A stretch of DNA of 12,579 nucleotides, from positions 4,611-17,189 of the forward strand of contig VBHE01000063.1 in NCBI GenBank assembly GCA_005889515.1, written 5' to 3'. Shown piece by piece: positions 1 to 6,875 of the stretch. Numbering within the stretch: the stretch's first letter is position 1; each line of letters opens with the position of its first letter. Source of the stretch: Chloroflexota bacterium. Lineage in GTDB: Bacteria > Chloroflexota > Dormibacteria > Aeolococcales > Aeolococcaceae. Both the position numbers and the translations under genes were made by a program. The notes beneath the pieces were generated by a model that saw only the letters and a list, made by a program, of their open reading frames with translations, was not told the origin of the DNA and ran no database searches.

Positions 1-761
1 AGCCCCTGGCCGACGTCGCCGACGCGGTTCGCGTCGGGAACCCGCACCCCGTCGAGGATGAGCTCGCCGGTGACCCCGTCCTCGATGAGCGTCGGCCGGG
101 TCGCGCCGCGACGGAAGCCGGCGCGGTCGCCCTCGACGACGAACATGGTGAGCGACCGCGGGCCCGCGCCCGGCTCGGTGACCGCGGTGACGAGGGCGTG
201 GTCGCAGAAGCGGGCGTTGGTGATCCACAGCTTGGTGCCGGAGATCCTCCAGCCGTCGCCGTCCCGCACCGCCTCGGTCCGGACCCCGAGCACGTCGGAG
301 CCGGCGTCGGGCTCGGTGTTCGCGAACGCCGCGGTCGCGGTCCCCTCCAGGAGCGGCGCGAGGAAGCGCTCGCGCTGGCCGGCGGTGAAGTAGCGGGAGA
401 CCGGGCTCGGCCCCTCCGTCCAGGCGAGGATCGAGGGGCGCAGCCCCAGCCCCATCGCGTAGACGGCCTCCTCGACGAAGAGCATGTCGGCGCGTCCGAG
501 CCCGCCCCCACCGAGCTCGCGGGGGAGGTGGAGGGCGTAGAACCCGGCCGCGGCGGAGCGCCGGCGCACCTCGGCGCGGGCCTCACGGACCACCGCGCTG
601 AGCGATCCGTCGGCGTCGAGGTCGGGGGTCGTCGACGGCGGCGCGGCCGCCTGTGCCCGTGCCAGCTCCTCCTCGACGGGGACCATCTCCTCGGCGACGA
701 AGCGGTCGAGCCGGGCAAGGATGGCGGCGATGTGGGGCGGCGGCTCGGACGAGACGGTCAT
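1..761 (-). CDS. Acyl-CoA dehydrogenase (N-terminal part, runs off left edge)
   Basis: Translating the minus strand from the ATG at 761-759 gives 253 residues with no stop before the window edge, so the C-terminal catalytic part is missing here. It would oxidise an acyl-CoA to the trans-2-enoyl-CoA using FAD, passing electrons to ETF. The N-terminal helical domain holds LPRELGGGGLGRADMLFVEE. The middle beta domain carries the family signature ANTEPDAGSD (compare xxTExxxGSD) and then GTKLWITNA, both typical of FAD/acyl-CoA binding. The start is set by a 4-bp ATGA overlap with the stop of the upstream phosphoglycerate mutase gene (TGA at 760-758), which implies translational coupling and operon membership with that gene and the NadM-like gene. 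The catalytic Glu lies beyond the edge, so substrate class cannot be judged. Family assignment is firm. Confidence 0.9.
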   Translation of the reverse strand, partial: MTVSSEPPPHIAAILARLDRFVAEEMVPVEEELARAQAAAPPSTTPDLDADGSLSAVVREARAEVRRRSAAAGFYALHLPRELGGGGLGRADMLFVEEAVYAMGLGLRPSILAWTEGPSPVSRYFTAGQRERFLAPLLEGTATAAFANTEPDAGSDVLGVRTEAVRDGDGWRISGTKLWITNARFCDHALVTAVTEPGAGPRSLTMFVVEGDRAGFRRGATRPTLIEDGVTGELILDGVRVPDANRVGDVGQG

Positions 762-2074
762 GCCGGCGGCATCGGCTCGGGGCGGTCGGGGAGGGCGGCA
801 CCGGTCCAGGGCGAGGGGCGATGGCCGAGCAGCGCGGGCCGGTTGGCGTGGCCGGCGAGCAGGGGGAGCAGGTCCGCGGCGCGCAGCCGCCCGTAGGCGC
901 CGGCGGCGGCGGGCGCCTCGCCGAAGCGGGTGACCGCGTCCGGACGCACCGTGGGCCCGGCGACCACCAGCGGGGTCGGGTCGCCGCTGTGGAGCAGGCC
1001 GCCTGCCGAGGGGGTGGCGTGGTCGCCGGTGACGGCGACGACCGCCTCGCCGCACAGGTCGAGGAGGCCGGCGAGCCCGGGGTCGATCGCCTCCAGCACC
1101 TCGAGCTTGGCGCGGGGGCGCTTCGAGTGTCCCGCCTCGTCGGTCGCCTTGGTGTGGACGTGGACGAGGGTGTCGCCCGCGGCGATCCTCCGCCGTGCGG
1201 CGTCGATCCGTGCGGCCATGTCCTTCCCGGAGTCGCGGCGGTGGGGCACCACCTCGGCCGCCATGGCGAGGAGGCGGGCGAGGCCCGCGTACAGGGGGGT
1301 CGAGGCGACGCTCGCGCCGCGCAGCCCGGTGCGCGCCTCGAAGGCGGGGAGCGGACCCCGGCGGCCCGCCCACTTGGTGGTGAGCACGTCGAGGGTGGGC
1401 AGGCCCCGGCGGCGCCGCCCGGCGTTCACCGGATGGTCGACGAGCACCGCGCGGCAGCGCCGCAGGTGGGTCTCGAGCGCCGTGGCGGTGCGGCGTGCCT
1501 CGGCCGGGTCGGAGGCGCCGGCGAGCGGCAGCGGCCGCATCCAGGGGTGGAGGTCCGCGAAGAAGGGATCGGTGTCGGTGACCTCCGCCGACCCGGCGCC
1601 CGTCAGCGCGAGGATCGCCTCGCCGCCGCCGAGCGGCTCGAGCCGCAGCGCGATCCCGTCGACGGTCGCCGGCGCCGGCGAGGCGAGCAGCGCCGCGGCG
1701 TCGTCGGCGTCCGCCGGGGCCGTCCTTCCCGTCACCCACAGCCGCCCGTCCCTCTCCGTCGCGGAGCGGAGCGCGGCGTGGAGGGTGGGCCTGCCCATCG
1801 GCACCTCGAGCCCGGCGCCGAGCGCCTCGAGCACCGCACGGCCACAGAACGGCAGGCCCTCGTAGCCGAGGAGGCTCCAGTGGGCCCACTCGCTCGTGGT
1901 CGCCCGGCCCCAGCCGAAGGGGAGGTGGAGGCCGCTCGCCCCCCGCCGGGCGAGGGCGTCGAGGACCGGGGTCGCCGCCGCCTCGGCCGGGGTCGCCGCG
2001 TCGAGCTCGGCGAGGGGGCGGTCGCCGAGGCCGTCGAGGATGACGAGGACGATCGGGAGGCGGTCGTCGCTCAC
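758..2074 (-). CDS. apgM: 2,3-bisphosphoglycerate-independent phosphoglycerate mutase, archaeal (ApgM-like) type
   Basis: A 438-aa protein of the alkaline-phosphatase superfamily, expected to interconvert 3- and 2-phosphoglycerate using two metal ions. Visible motifs are the N-terminal metal site VILDGLGDRPL (Asp14), a likely phospho-acceptor Ser61 in TTSEWAHWSLLGYEG, then TKATDEAGHS, VTGDHATPSAGG and HSGDPTPLVVAG, in the order seen in archaeal-type iPGMs (usually about 400-415 aa). The GTG start at 2074 overlaps the stop of the NadM-like gene as GTGA. An in-frame reading continues upstream to 3400, but that part is a shadow of other genes. The stretch around the nucleophile (TTSEW) differs from the usual GSDTAH, so a related phosphomutase or phosphatase activity on another substrate is possible. 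The superfamily is certain; the exact substrate is inferred. Confidence 0.83.
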   Translation of the reverse strand: MSDDRLPIVLVILDGLGDRPLAELDAATPAEAAATPVLDALARRGASGLHLPFGWGRATTSEWAHWSLLGYEGLPFCGRAVLEALGAGLEVPMGRPTLHAALRSATERDGRLWVTGRTAPADADDAAALLASPAPATVDGIALRLEPLGGGEAILALTGAGSAEVTDTDPFFADLHPWMRPLPLAGASDPAEARRTATALETHLRRCRAVLVDHPVNAGRRRRGLPTLDVLTTKWAGRRGPLPAFEARTGLRGASVASTPLYAGLARLLAMAAEVVPHRRDSGKDMAARIDAARRRIAAGDTLVHVHTKATDEAGHSKRPRAKLEVLEAIDPGLAGLLDLCGEAVVAVTGDHATPSAGGLLHSGDPTPLVVAGPTVRPDAVTRFGEAPAAAGAYGRLRAADLLPLLAGHANRPALLGHRPSPWTGAALPDRPEPMPPA

Positions 2075-2625
2075 GTGGTCCGCTCCGCGAGCGGCCGCTC
2101 GGCGATGAGCCGCTCGACGATCGGGACGACGCCCTCGGGGAGCATCGCCCGCCAGGGGCCGCCCTCGCGGAGCGCGCGCCGCACCTCGCTGCCGCTGAGC
2201 CGGGTGCGCTCGTCGCCGGCGAGGACGCGCACCGGGTATCCCGCCGCCTCGAGCTCGCGGGCCTTCGCCTCCTCCCACGCCGAGTAGACGCGCACCAGGT
2301 GGGCGGCCCCGAGCGGGACGTAGTGGGGCCAGACCTCGGGGTGGTGGATGGGGAAGGGCACGACGTCGACGCTCGCCTCGGCGACCCCGGCGCCGGCGAG
2401 CGCGGCGCGCACCAGGCGCAGGCGCTCGTAGTAGGTGAAGGGGTTGGCCTCGGGGAGGTGGCGGTGGGCGCTCTCCGCGCGTGCCTTCCGGGTGCCGGGG
2501 TCGGGGTTGGTGATGGCGACGATGAGCCGCTCCGACAGGGCGAGGGCCTCGAGGAAGAGCTCGAGGTGCTGGCGGTGCACCGGCTGGAAGCGGCCGGTCA
2601 CGCAGCTGAGCGCGGAACGTCCCAT
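2071..2625 (-). CDS. nadM: NadM-like nicotinamide-nucleotide adenylyltransferase (archaeal type)
   Basis: A 184-aa nucleotidyltransferase, close to the usual length of archaeal NMN adenylyltransferases, which join NMN and ATP to make NAD. The N-terminal phosphate-binding motif is GRFQPVHRQHLELF (His17 and His20); the canonical form is GRFQPxHxGH, so the Gly between the histidines is replaced by Gln. NPFTYYERLRLVRAAL matches the substrate-binding segment of NadM, and LSGSEVRRAL matches the C-terminal ISGTxIR motif. The ATG start at 2625 has no obvious ribosome binding site, and the region upstream is shared with the divergent AAA ATPase gene. The stop overlaps the GTG of the ApgM-like gene by 4 bp, so the two are probably translated together. 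It could instead act on another nucleotide or cofactor precursor, given the altered HxGH-type motif. Family is confident; substrate moderately so. Confidence 0.8.
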   Translation of the reverse strand: MGRSALSCVTGRFQPVHRQHLELFLEALALSERLIVAITNPDPGTRKARAESAHRHLPEANPFTYYERLRLVRAALAGAGVAEASVDVVPFPIHHPEVWPHYVPLGAAHLVRVYSAWEEAKARELEAAGYPVRVLAGDERTRLSGSEVRRALREGGPWRAMLPEGVVPIVERLIAERPLAERTT

Positions 2626-2712
2626 GGGCCGAGCCTGTCATGGCGCGTTCCCGTCCCGCAACGAGGCGTTGACGATGCGGCCGACCCCGCGGGCGCGCGT
2701 CGGGGCGGCCCC

Positions 2713-2718
2713 TAGCAT
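2713..2718 (+). promoter_or_regulatory. Candidate -10 box (TAGCAT) for leaderless AAA ATPase transcript
   Basis: TAGCAT fits the TANNNT -10 consensus and ends 7 nt before the ATG at 2726. That spacing would put the transcript start at or very near the start codon. The ATG has no Shine-Dalgarno sequence. I see no convincing -35 at the proper distance; a TTGACG at 2669-2674 is too far away. The call rests on position and consensus only. Confidence 0.4.
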
Positions 2719-2725
2719 CTGGCTC

Positions 2726-3963
2726 ATGGCCGCCGATCCCGACCTCCTCGCCGCCCTGCGCCTCGCCGTCGAGGCCCAGCCGGACGCGGTCACGCTGCGC
2801 CTCCACCTCGCCGGCCTGCTCCTCGCCTCGGGGGCGGAGGCCGCGGCGCTCGAGGAGTACACCGCGGTCCTCGCCCGGGACCCGCTCAACCGGGGGGCGC
2901 TCGAGGGCGGGGCCGCGGCCGCCGACCGGCTCGGCGACGCGAACCGGGCGTCGAGCTACCGCGCGCTGCTGCGGGCGGTCGCCCCCGACCAGCCCGGGGC
3001 CGTTCCCGCACCGCCCGCCCACGCCGCCTCGGAGCCGCCGCCGCCACCGCCGCCGGCCGCGAGCCGCGAGGACGGGGTCCAGGTCCGGGCCGGCGACGCC
3101 CCCGAGGCGCTCCCGTGGTGGGAGGCGGCCTTCACCGGCACCACGCTCAAGGACGTCGGCGGGATGGAGCAGGTCAAGCACCGCCTCGACGTCTCCTTCC
3201 TCGCGCCGATGCGCAACCCGGAGCTGCGCCAGACCTACCGGAAGTCGCTCCGCGGCGGCCTCCTCCTCTACGGCCCGCCCGGCTGCGGCAAGACGTACAT
3301 CGCCCGCGCCCTCGCCGGCGAGCTCGGCGCGCGCTTCCTCTCGATCGGCCTCGAGGACATCCTCGACATGTGGCTCGGGAACAGCGAGAAGCACGTCCAC
3401 GAGGCCTTCGCGCAGGCCCGGCGCAACGCCCCCTGCGTGCTCTTCTTCGACGAGGTCGACGCCATCGCCACCGCGGTGTCGTCAACCAGCTGCTCGCCGA
3501 GCTCGACGGCGTCGACGGACAGAACGAGGGCGTCTTCGTCCTCGGCGCCACCAACCACCCCTGGGACGTCGACAGCGCGCTGATGCGCCCCGGACGCTTC
3601 GACCGGGTGGTCCTCGTGCTGCCTCCGGACGAGGCGGCGCGTCGGGAGATCCTCACCCACCACCTCGAGGACCGCCCCGTCGAGGGCGTGGACGTCGCCC
3701 GGCTGGCGGCGCGCACCGAGCACTTCTCCGGGGCCGACCTCGCCCACCTCGTCGACTCCGCCTCGGAGCTCGCGCTCGAGGACGCGGTGCGCAGCGGGAC
3801 GGTGCGGCCCATCGGCGGCGACGACTTCGCCCGCGCGCTCAAGCAGGTTCGGCCCTCGACCCCGAGCTGGTTCGAGACCGCCCGCAACGTGGTCATCTTC
3901 GCCAACCAGACGGGGATGTACGACGAGCTCTCCGCATACATGAGGGCGCGCAAGCTCCTGTGA
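2726..3963 (+). pseudogene. TPR-AAA ATPase, interrupted by frameshift and deletion after Walker B
   Basis: Two reading frames together encode one CDC48/VPS4-class AAA ATPase. The first runs from the ATG at 2726 and, if not shifted, stops at 3583. It holds a TPR-like helical N-terminus (about residues 1-90), a Pro-rich linker with seven prolines in a row, Walker A GPPGCGKT (183-190) and Walker B VLFFDEVDAIA (Asp242, Glu243). The second is open from before 3472 to the TGA at 3963 and holds RGVVNQLLAELDG, sensor-1-like GATNHPWDVD, the arginine-finger segment MRPGRFDR and a C-terminal helix ending SAYMRARKLL. The join at 3467-3472 leaves 5 nt where family members have about 12 residues, so roughly 31 nt (3n+1) are missing, covering the loop after Walker B. 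Such ATPases remodel or unfold proteins in hexamers; the client is unknown. Real decay and an assembly error both fit. Confidence 0.8.
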
Positions 3964-3986
3964 GCGAGGACTCCCGAAGGGCTCGC
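3964..3986 (+). terminator. Possible hairpin after the AAA ATPase gene
   Basis: GCGAG (3964-3968) can pair with CTCGC (3982-3986), enclosing CCC-GAA-GGG (3973-3981) with a 4-nt bulge on the left arm. It starts immediately after the AAA stop codon, in the 60-bp gap between convergent genes. There is no T-tract, so termination is only a guess. A second short inverted repeat, TGAGC-GCG-GCTCA (4014-4026), overlaps the HAD stop codon. Confidence 0.3.
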
Positions 3987-4023
3987 GCGCTCATCGCCGC
4001 CCTGCCACACGGCTGAGCGCGGC

Positions 4024-4860
4024 TCACCGCGGCAGCACGAAGCGCTCCACCGCCCTGGCGAACCCCTCGTCCTCGTTGCTCGCGGTCACCCGCCGGGCGG
4101 CGCGCTGCACCTCATGGCTCGCGTTGCCCATGGCGATGCTGAGCCCCGAGTGGGCGAACATGAGGACGTCGTTGGGCATGTCGCCGATGGTGGCGATCTG
4201 CGCGGTGGGGATCCCGTAGCGGTCGGACAGGTACTGCGCGACCGCGCCCTTGTTCGCCTGCGGATGGGTGACGTCGACGTAATAGGGCTGGGACCGCGCC
4301 GCGGCCACATGGTCGCCGAAGCGCTCGCGGGCGGCGGCGGCGGCGGCCTCGACGGCGTCGTGGTCGTCGCTGATGCCGACGATCTTGGCAACGCCGTCGG
4401 TGATCGTCTCGATGCCGTCCGCGAGGGTGGGGCCGAACTGCACCGTGTGGGATTCGCGCTCGACGTGGGGTCCCTCGAGGTCGGTCACGTACCAGTCGGC
4501 GCCGCGGTACGACCAGGTGTCGAGCCCGTGGGAGCGGAGCAGCCGGAGGATGGGCACGACCAGCCCGTCGGGGACCACCCGCTGCTCGACCACGGTCATG
4601 TCGGGGTCGACGATGACCCCGCCGTTGAACGCCGAGATGGGCGTCTCGAGCTGCAGCGGGGCGATGAGCATCGACATGCCGCGCGGCGGACGGCCGCTGG
4701 TCACCGCGAAGAGGATCCCGGCGTCGTGGAGGCGGTGCACCGAGGCGACCGCGCGGTCGGTGAGGGCCTTGTCGGCGGTCACCAGGGTGCCGTCGACGTC
4801 GGCGAGGAGCAGCCGGCAGGGGGGGCCGGGGGGAGTCCCCCCCATGGGCGGGTCAGCCAT
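4024..4860 (-). CDS. Cof-type HAD-IIB family hydrolase (sugar-phosphate phosphatase-like)
   Basis: A 278-aa haloacid-dehalogenase-superfamily phosphatase of the IIB (Cof) class, which typically dephosphorylates sugar phosphates, FMN-type or other small phosphorylated metabolites. All four HAD motifs are present: DVDGT (nucleophile Asp21, acid/base Asp23), TSGRP (Thr54/Ser55), Lys204 in QANKGAVAQYL and GDMPNDVLMF (Asp227, Asp231). The central cap region (about 80-195) matches the IIB type in size. The ATG at 4860 overlaps the end of pgi by 8 bp. An alternative ATG at 4845 lies just after the pgi stop and would remove MADPP, before the family homology begins near residue 16. The overlap makes this the second gene of a pgi operon, fitting a role in sugar-phosphate metabolism. 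The substrate cannot be read from sequence. Confidence 0.88.
   Translation of the reverse strand: MADPPMGGTPPGPPCRLLLADVDGTLVTADKALTDRAVASVHRLHDAGILFAVTSGRPPRGMSMLIAPLQLETPISAFNGGVIVDPDMTVVEQRVVPDGLVVPILRLLRSHGLDTWSYRGADWYVTDLEGPHVERESHTVQFGPTLADGIETITDGVAKIVGISDDHDAVEAAAAAARERFGDHVAAARSQPYYVDVTHPQANKGAVAQYLSDRYGIPTAQIATIGDMPNDVLMFAHSGLSIAMGNASHEVQRAARRVTASNEDEGFARAVERFVLPR
4828..4842. repeat. Perfect G6-AGT-C6 hairpin at the start of the HAD gene
   Basis: On the plus strand GGGGGG-AGT-CCCCCC forms a 6-bp GC-only stem with a 3-nt loop, and another run of seven G (4819-4825) sits beside it. On the coding strand it covers codons directly after the second possible ATG (4845). It could hinder ribosome loading at the internal ATG, or it may only be a homopolymer-rich spot prone to sequencing error. 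No function is shown. Confidence 0.5.
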
Positions 4861-6416
4861 CGGCGCGCCCGCGGCGGCGGATCAGCGCGTTGGTCGAGGA
4901 GTCGTGGGAGACGTCGGGCTCCGCCGCGCTCTGGAGCTCGGGGAGGATCCGCACAGCCAGCGCCTTGCCGAGCTCGACGCCCCACTGGTCGAAGGGGTCG
5001 ATCCCCCAGATCACGCCCTGGGTGAAGACGCTGTGCTCGTAGAGCGCGACCAGCGATCCGAGCAGCCGCGGGGTGAGCAGGTCGCAGAGGAGCACGTTGG
5101 TCGGCCGGTTCCCCTCCATCACCCGGTGGGGCACGACCACCTCGGGGGTTCCCTCCTCGCGCACCTGCTGCTCGGTGCGTCCGAAGGCGAGCGCCTCGGC
5201 CTGGGCGAAGACGTTCGAGGTGAGGATGTCGTGGTGCTCGCCAAGCGGGTTGAGGCTGCGCGCGAAGCCGATCAGGTCGACGGGGATCAGGGTCGTGCCC
5301 TGGTGGATGAGCTGGTAGAAGCTGTGCTGCCCGTTGGTGCCCGGCTCGCCCCAGTAGACCGCCCCGGTGTCGTAGTCGACGGTGCGCCCGTCGACGGTGA
5401 CGTGCTTGCCGTTCGACTCCATGGTCAGCTGCTGGAGGTACGCGGGGAAGCGCTTGAGGTACTGCTCGTAGGGCATCACCCCGACCGTCTGGGGGGGTGG
5501 TGCGGAAGTGCTCGTCCATGGCGTGGAAGCCGGCGAGGAGCTCGGCGAAGCCCTCGGGCCCGATCGCCACCATCGTCGAGAGCCCGATCGCGGAGTCCAT
5601 CGAGTAGCGGCCGCCCACCCAGTCCCAGAACCCGAACATGTTCCGGGTGTCGATGCCGAACCTCGCGACCCGTTCGGCGTTCGTCGAGACGGCGACGAAG
5701 TGCTTGGCGACCGCGGACTCGTCGCCGAGCCGGTCGACGAGCCACGACCGCGCCGAGGTGGCGTTGGTCAGCGTCTCCTGGGTGCCGAAGGTCTTCGAGG
5801 AGACGATGAACAGGGTCTCGGCGGCGTCGAGGTCCCGGGTCGCCTCCACCACGTCGGTGGAGTCGACGTTGGAGACGAAGCGGAAGGTCATGTCCCGGTC
5901 GCTGTAGTGGCGCAGGGCCTCGTAGGCCATGACCGGGCCGAGGTCGGAGCCGCCGATGCCGATGTTCACCACGTTGCGGATCCGCCGGCCGGTGTGGCCC
6001 TTCCAGCTCCCCGAGCGGACCGCCTCGCTGAACGCGGCCATGCGGTCGAGGACCGCGTGGACCTCCTTGACGACGTCGACGCCGTCGACGACGAGCGAGC
6101 TCCCCCGGGGCATCCGCAGGGCGACGTGGAGGACGGCGCGGTCCTCGGACACATTGATGCGCTCGCCGCGGAACATCGCGTCCCGCCGCTCGGTGAGGCC
6201 GGACTCCTCGGCGAGCTGGAGGAGGAGGCGGACGGTCTCGTCGGTGACCCGGTTCTTGGAGTAGTCGAGGTGGATCCCGGCCGCCTCCGCGGTGAGGCGG
6301 GTGCCGCGATCGGGGTCCGCCTCGAAGAGCTCCCGCAGGTGGCGGGGTGCGATCTCGGCGTGGTGTCGTTCGAGCGCCCGCCAGGCGGTGCGCTCCCGCA
6401 GCGGTGTCGTCGTCAT
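4853..6416 (-). pseudogene. pgi: Glucose-6-phosphate isomerase, interrupted by frameshift and about 65-nt deletion
   Basis: Two minus-strand frames make one phosphoglucose isomerase, the glycolytic enzyme interconverting glucose 6-phosphate and fructose 6-phosphate. Part one (ATG 6416 to about 5493, 308 residues) contains NIGIGGSDLGP, SSKTFGTQET and PGI signature 1 (VGGRYSMDSAIG). Part two (5491 to the TGA at 4855-4853, 212 residues) contains QTVGVMPYEQYLKRFP, MESNGK (catalytic Glu), GTNGQHSFYQLIHQGT (catalytic His) and PGI signature 2 (DPFDQWGVELGK). Homologues have about 22 residues (ERNLPVL...FFGA) between TTP and QTV; here 1 nt remains, so about 65 nt (3n+2) are missing and the frame changes inside a C7 run. 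The summed length plus the gap is about 542 aa, matching the usual 545-550. GGGAG at 6426-6430 supports the ATG at 6416. Without correction the product would be inactive. Confidence 0.85.
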
Positions 6417-6547
6417 GGGCCCATTCTCCCGAGCGGTGCCCGGCTCCTGTGGGGTGAGGGGCGAACCGCCCGAACCTCCCCCGACGGGCGCGGCCGGTAT
6501 CATCCAATCGACCCCGCCATCCGTGCGCGAGAGGAGGCACCCCGACG

Positions 6548-6799
6548 GTGAGCAAGGGATTGGGCCCCAGGGAGACGTCCCTGGACGAGAAGGTCAGCCA
6601 GCTCCGCGCCATCGCCGAGCGGGTCGAGGAGGACCTCCTCGCCGCCCGCCACCTCGTCGAGGGCATCCTTGCGAGCGTCCGGGAGACCGAGGCGGCCTAC
6701 AGCCAGCCGTGGCAGGAGTGGCTCGCGGGCGCGGCGGCCTGTCACGACGAGCTGGTCCGGCTGGCCAACGCGGTGGCGACGGCGGGGCCGGCCGGGTAG
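6548..6799 (+). CDS. Small hypothetical protein, helical/coiled-coil-like, 83 aa
   Basis: I do not recognise a family. The GTG start at 6548 is preceded by AGGAGG (6532-6537) at 10-nt spacing, which supports expression. Residues 10-50 are rich in Leu, Ala, Glu and Arg with roughly heptad-spaced hydrophobics (VSQLRAIAERVEEDLLAARH), suggesting a long helix or coiled coil. A segment with tryptophans follows (SQPWQEWL), then a second helix (HDELVRLANAV). There is no signal peptide or membrane span, so it is probably a soluble cytoplasmic protein. It is transcribed away from pgi and 76 bp ahead of the long acyl-CoA dehydrogenase on the same strand, with an 8-bp hairpin between them. Other frames here lack a comparable ribosome site. 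The gene is likely real; its function is unknown. Confidence 0.65.
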   Translation: MSKGLGPRETSLDEKVSQLRAIAERVEEDLLAARHLVEGILASVRETEAAYSQPWQEWLAGAAACHDELVRLANAVATAGPAG

Positions 6800-6811
6800 A
6801 CGCGCTCTCCT

Positions 6812-6835
6812 CCGCGACCGTCGTGGTGGTCGCGG
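6812..6835. repeat. Inverted repeat CCGCGACC-N8-GGTCGCGG between two plus-strand genes
   Basis: Perfect 8-bp arms (6812-6819 and 6828-6835) flank an 8-nt loop in the 76-bp gap between the small gene and the acyl-CoA dehydrogenase. It could be a weak terminator for the small gene or an operator-like dyad upstream of the dehydrogenase. No T-tract follows. The repeat is seen directly; the role is speculative. Confidence 0.45.
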
Positions 6836-6860
6836 GTCGATCAGGGGTTGTCACAGGGCG

Positions 6861-6867
6861 AGGAGGT
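6861..6867 (+). promoter_or_regulatory. Strong ribosome binding site AGGAGGT deciding the GTG start at 6876
   Basis: AGGAGGT lies 8 nt before GTG 6876 and matches the anti-Shine-Dalgarno perfectly. It fixes the acyl-CoA dehydrogenase start there instead of at in-frame ATG/GTG codons upstream that fall within the preceding small gene. Confidence 0.8.
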
Positions 6868-6875
6868 ATCTGCAC

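Noticed and set aside
653..2287. A 544-aa plus-strand open frame opposite the ApgM-like gene
   Set aside because: It is antisense to the phosphoglycerate mutase and NadM-like genes. It has Arg/Gly/Pro-rich composition typical of GC-rich shadow frames and no recognisable motif.
2075..3400. In-frame N-terminal extension (about 440 aa) of the ApgM-like gene
   Set aside because: It is antisense to the AAA ATPase and overlaps NadM in another frame. The homology begins at the GTG at 2074, which forms a GTGA overlap.
3467..3472. Programmed frameshifting in the AAA gene
   Set aside because: A frame change alone would leave about 10 conserved residues missing, so a deletion is needed in any case.
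4114..5809. Long plus-strand frames opposite the HAD and pgi genes
   Set aside because: They are shadows of two recognised minus-strand genes; the HAD motifs and Pgi signatures decide the strand.
5508..6551. A 347-aa plus-strand open frame opposite pgi
   Set aside because: It mirrors the conserved Pgi coding strand, is rich in Asp/Glu/Val/Arg from GC skew, and has no family motif.
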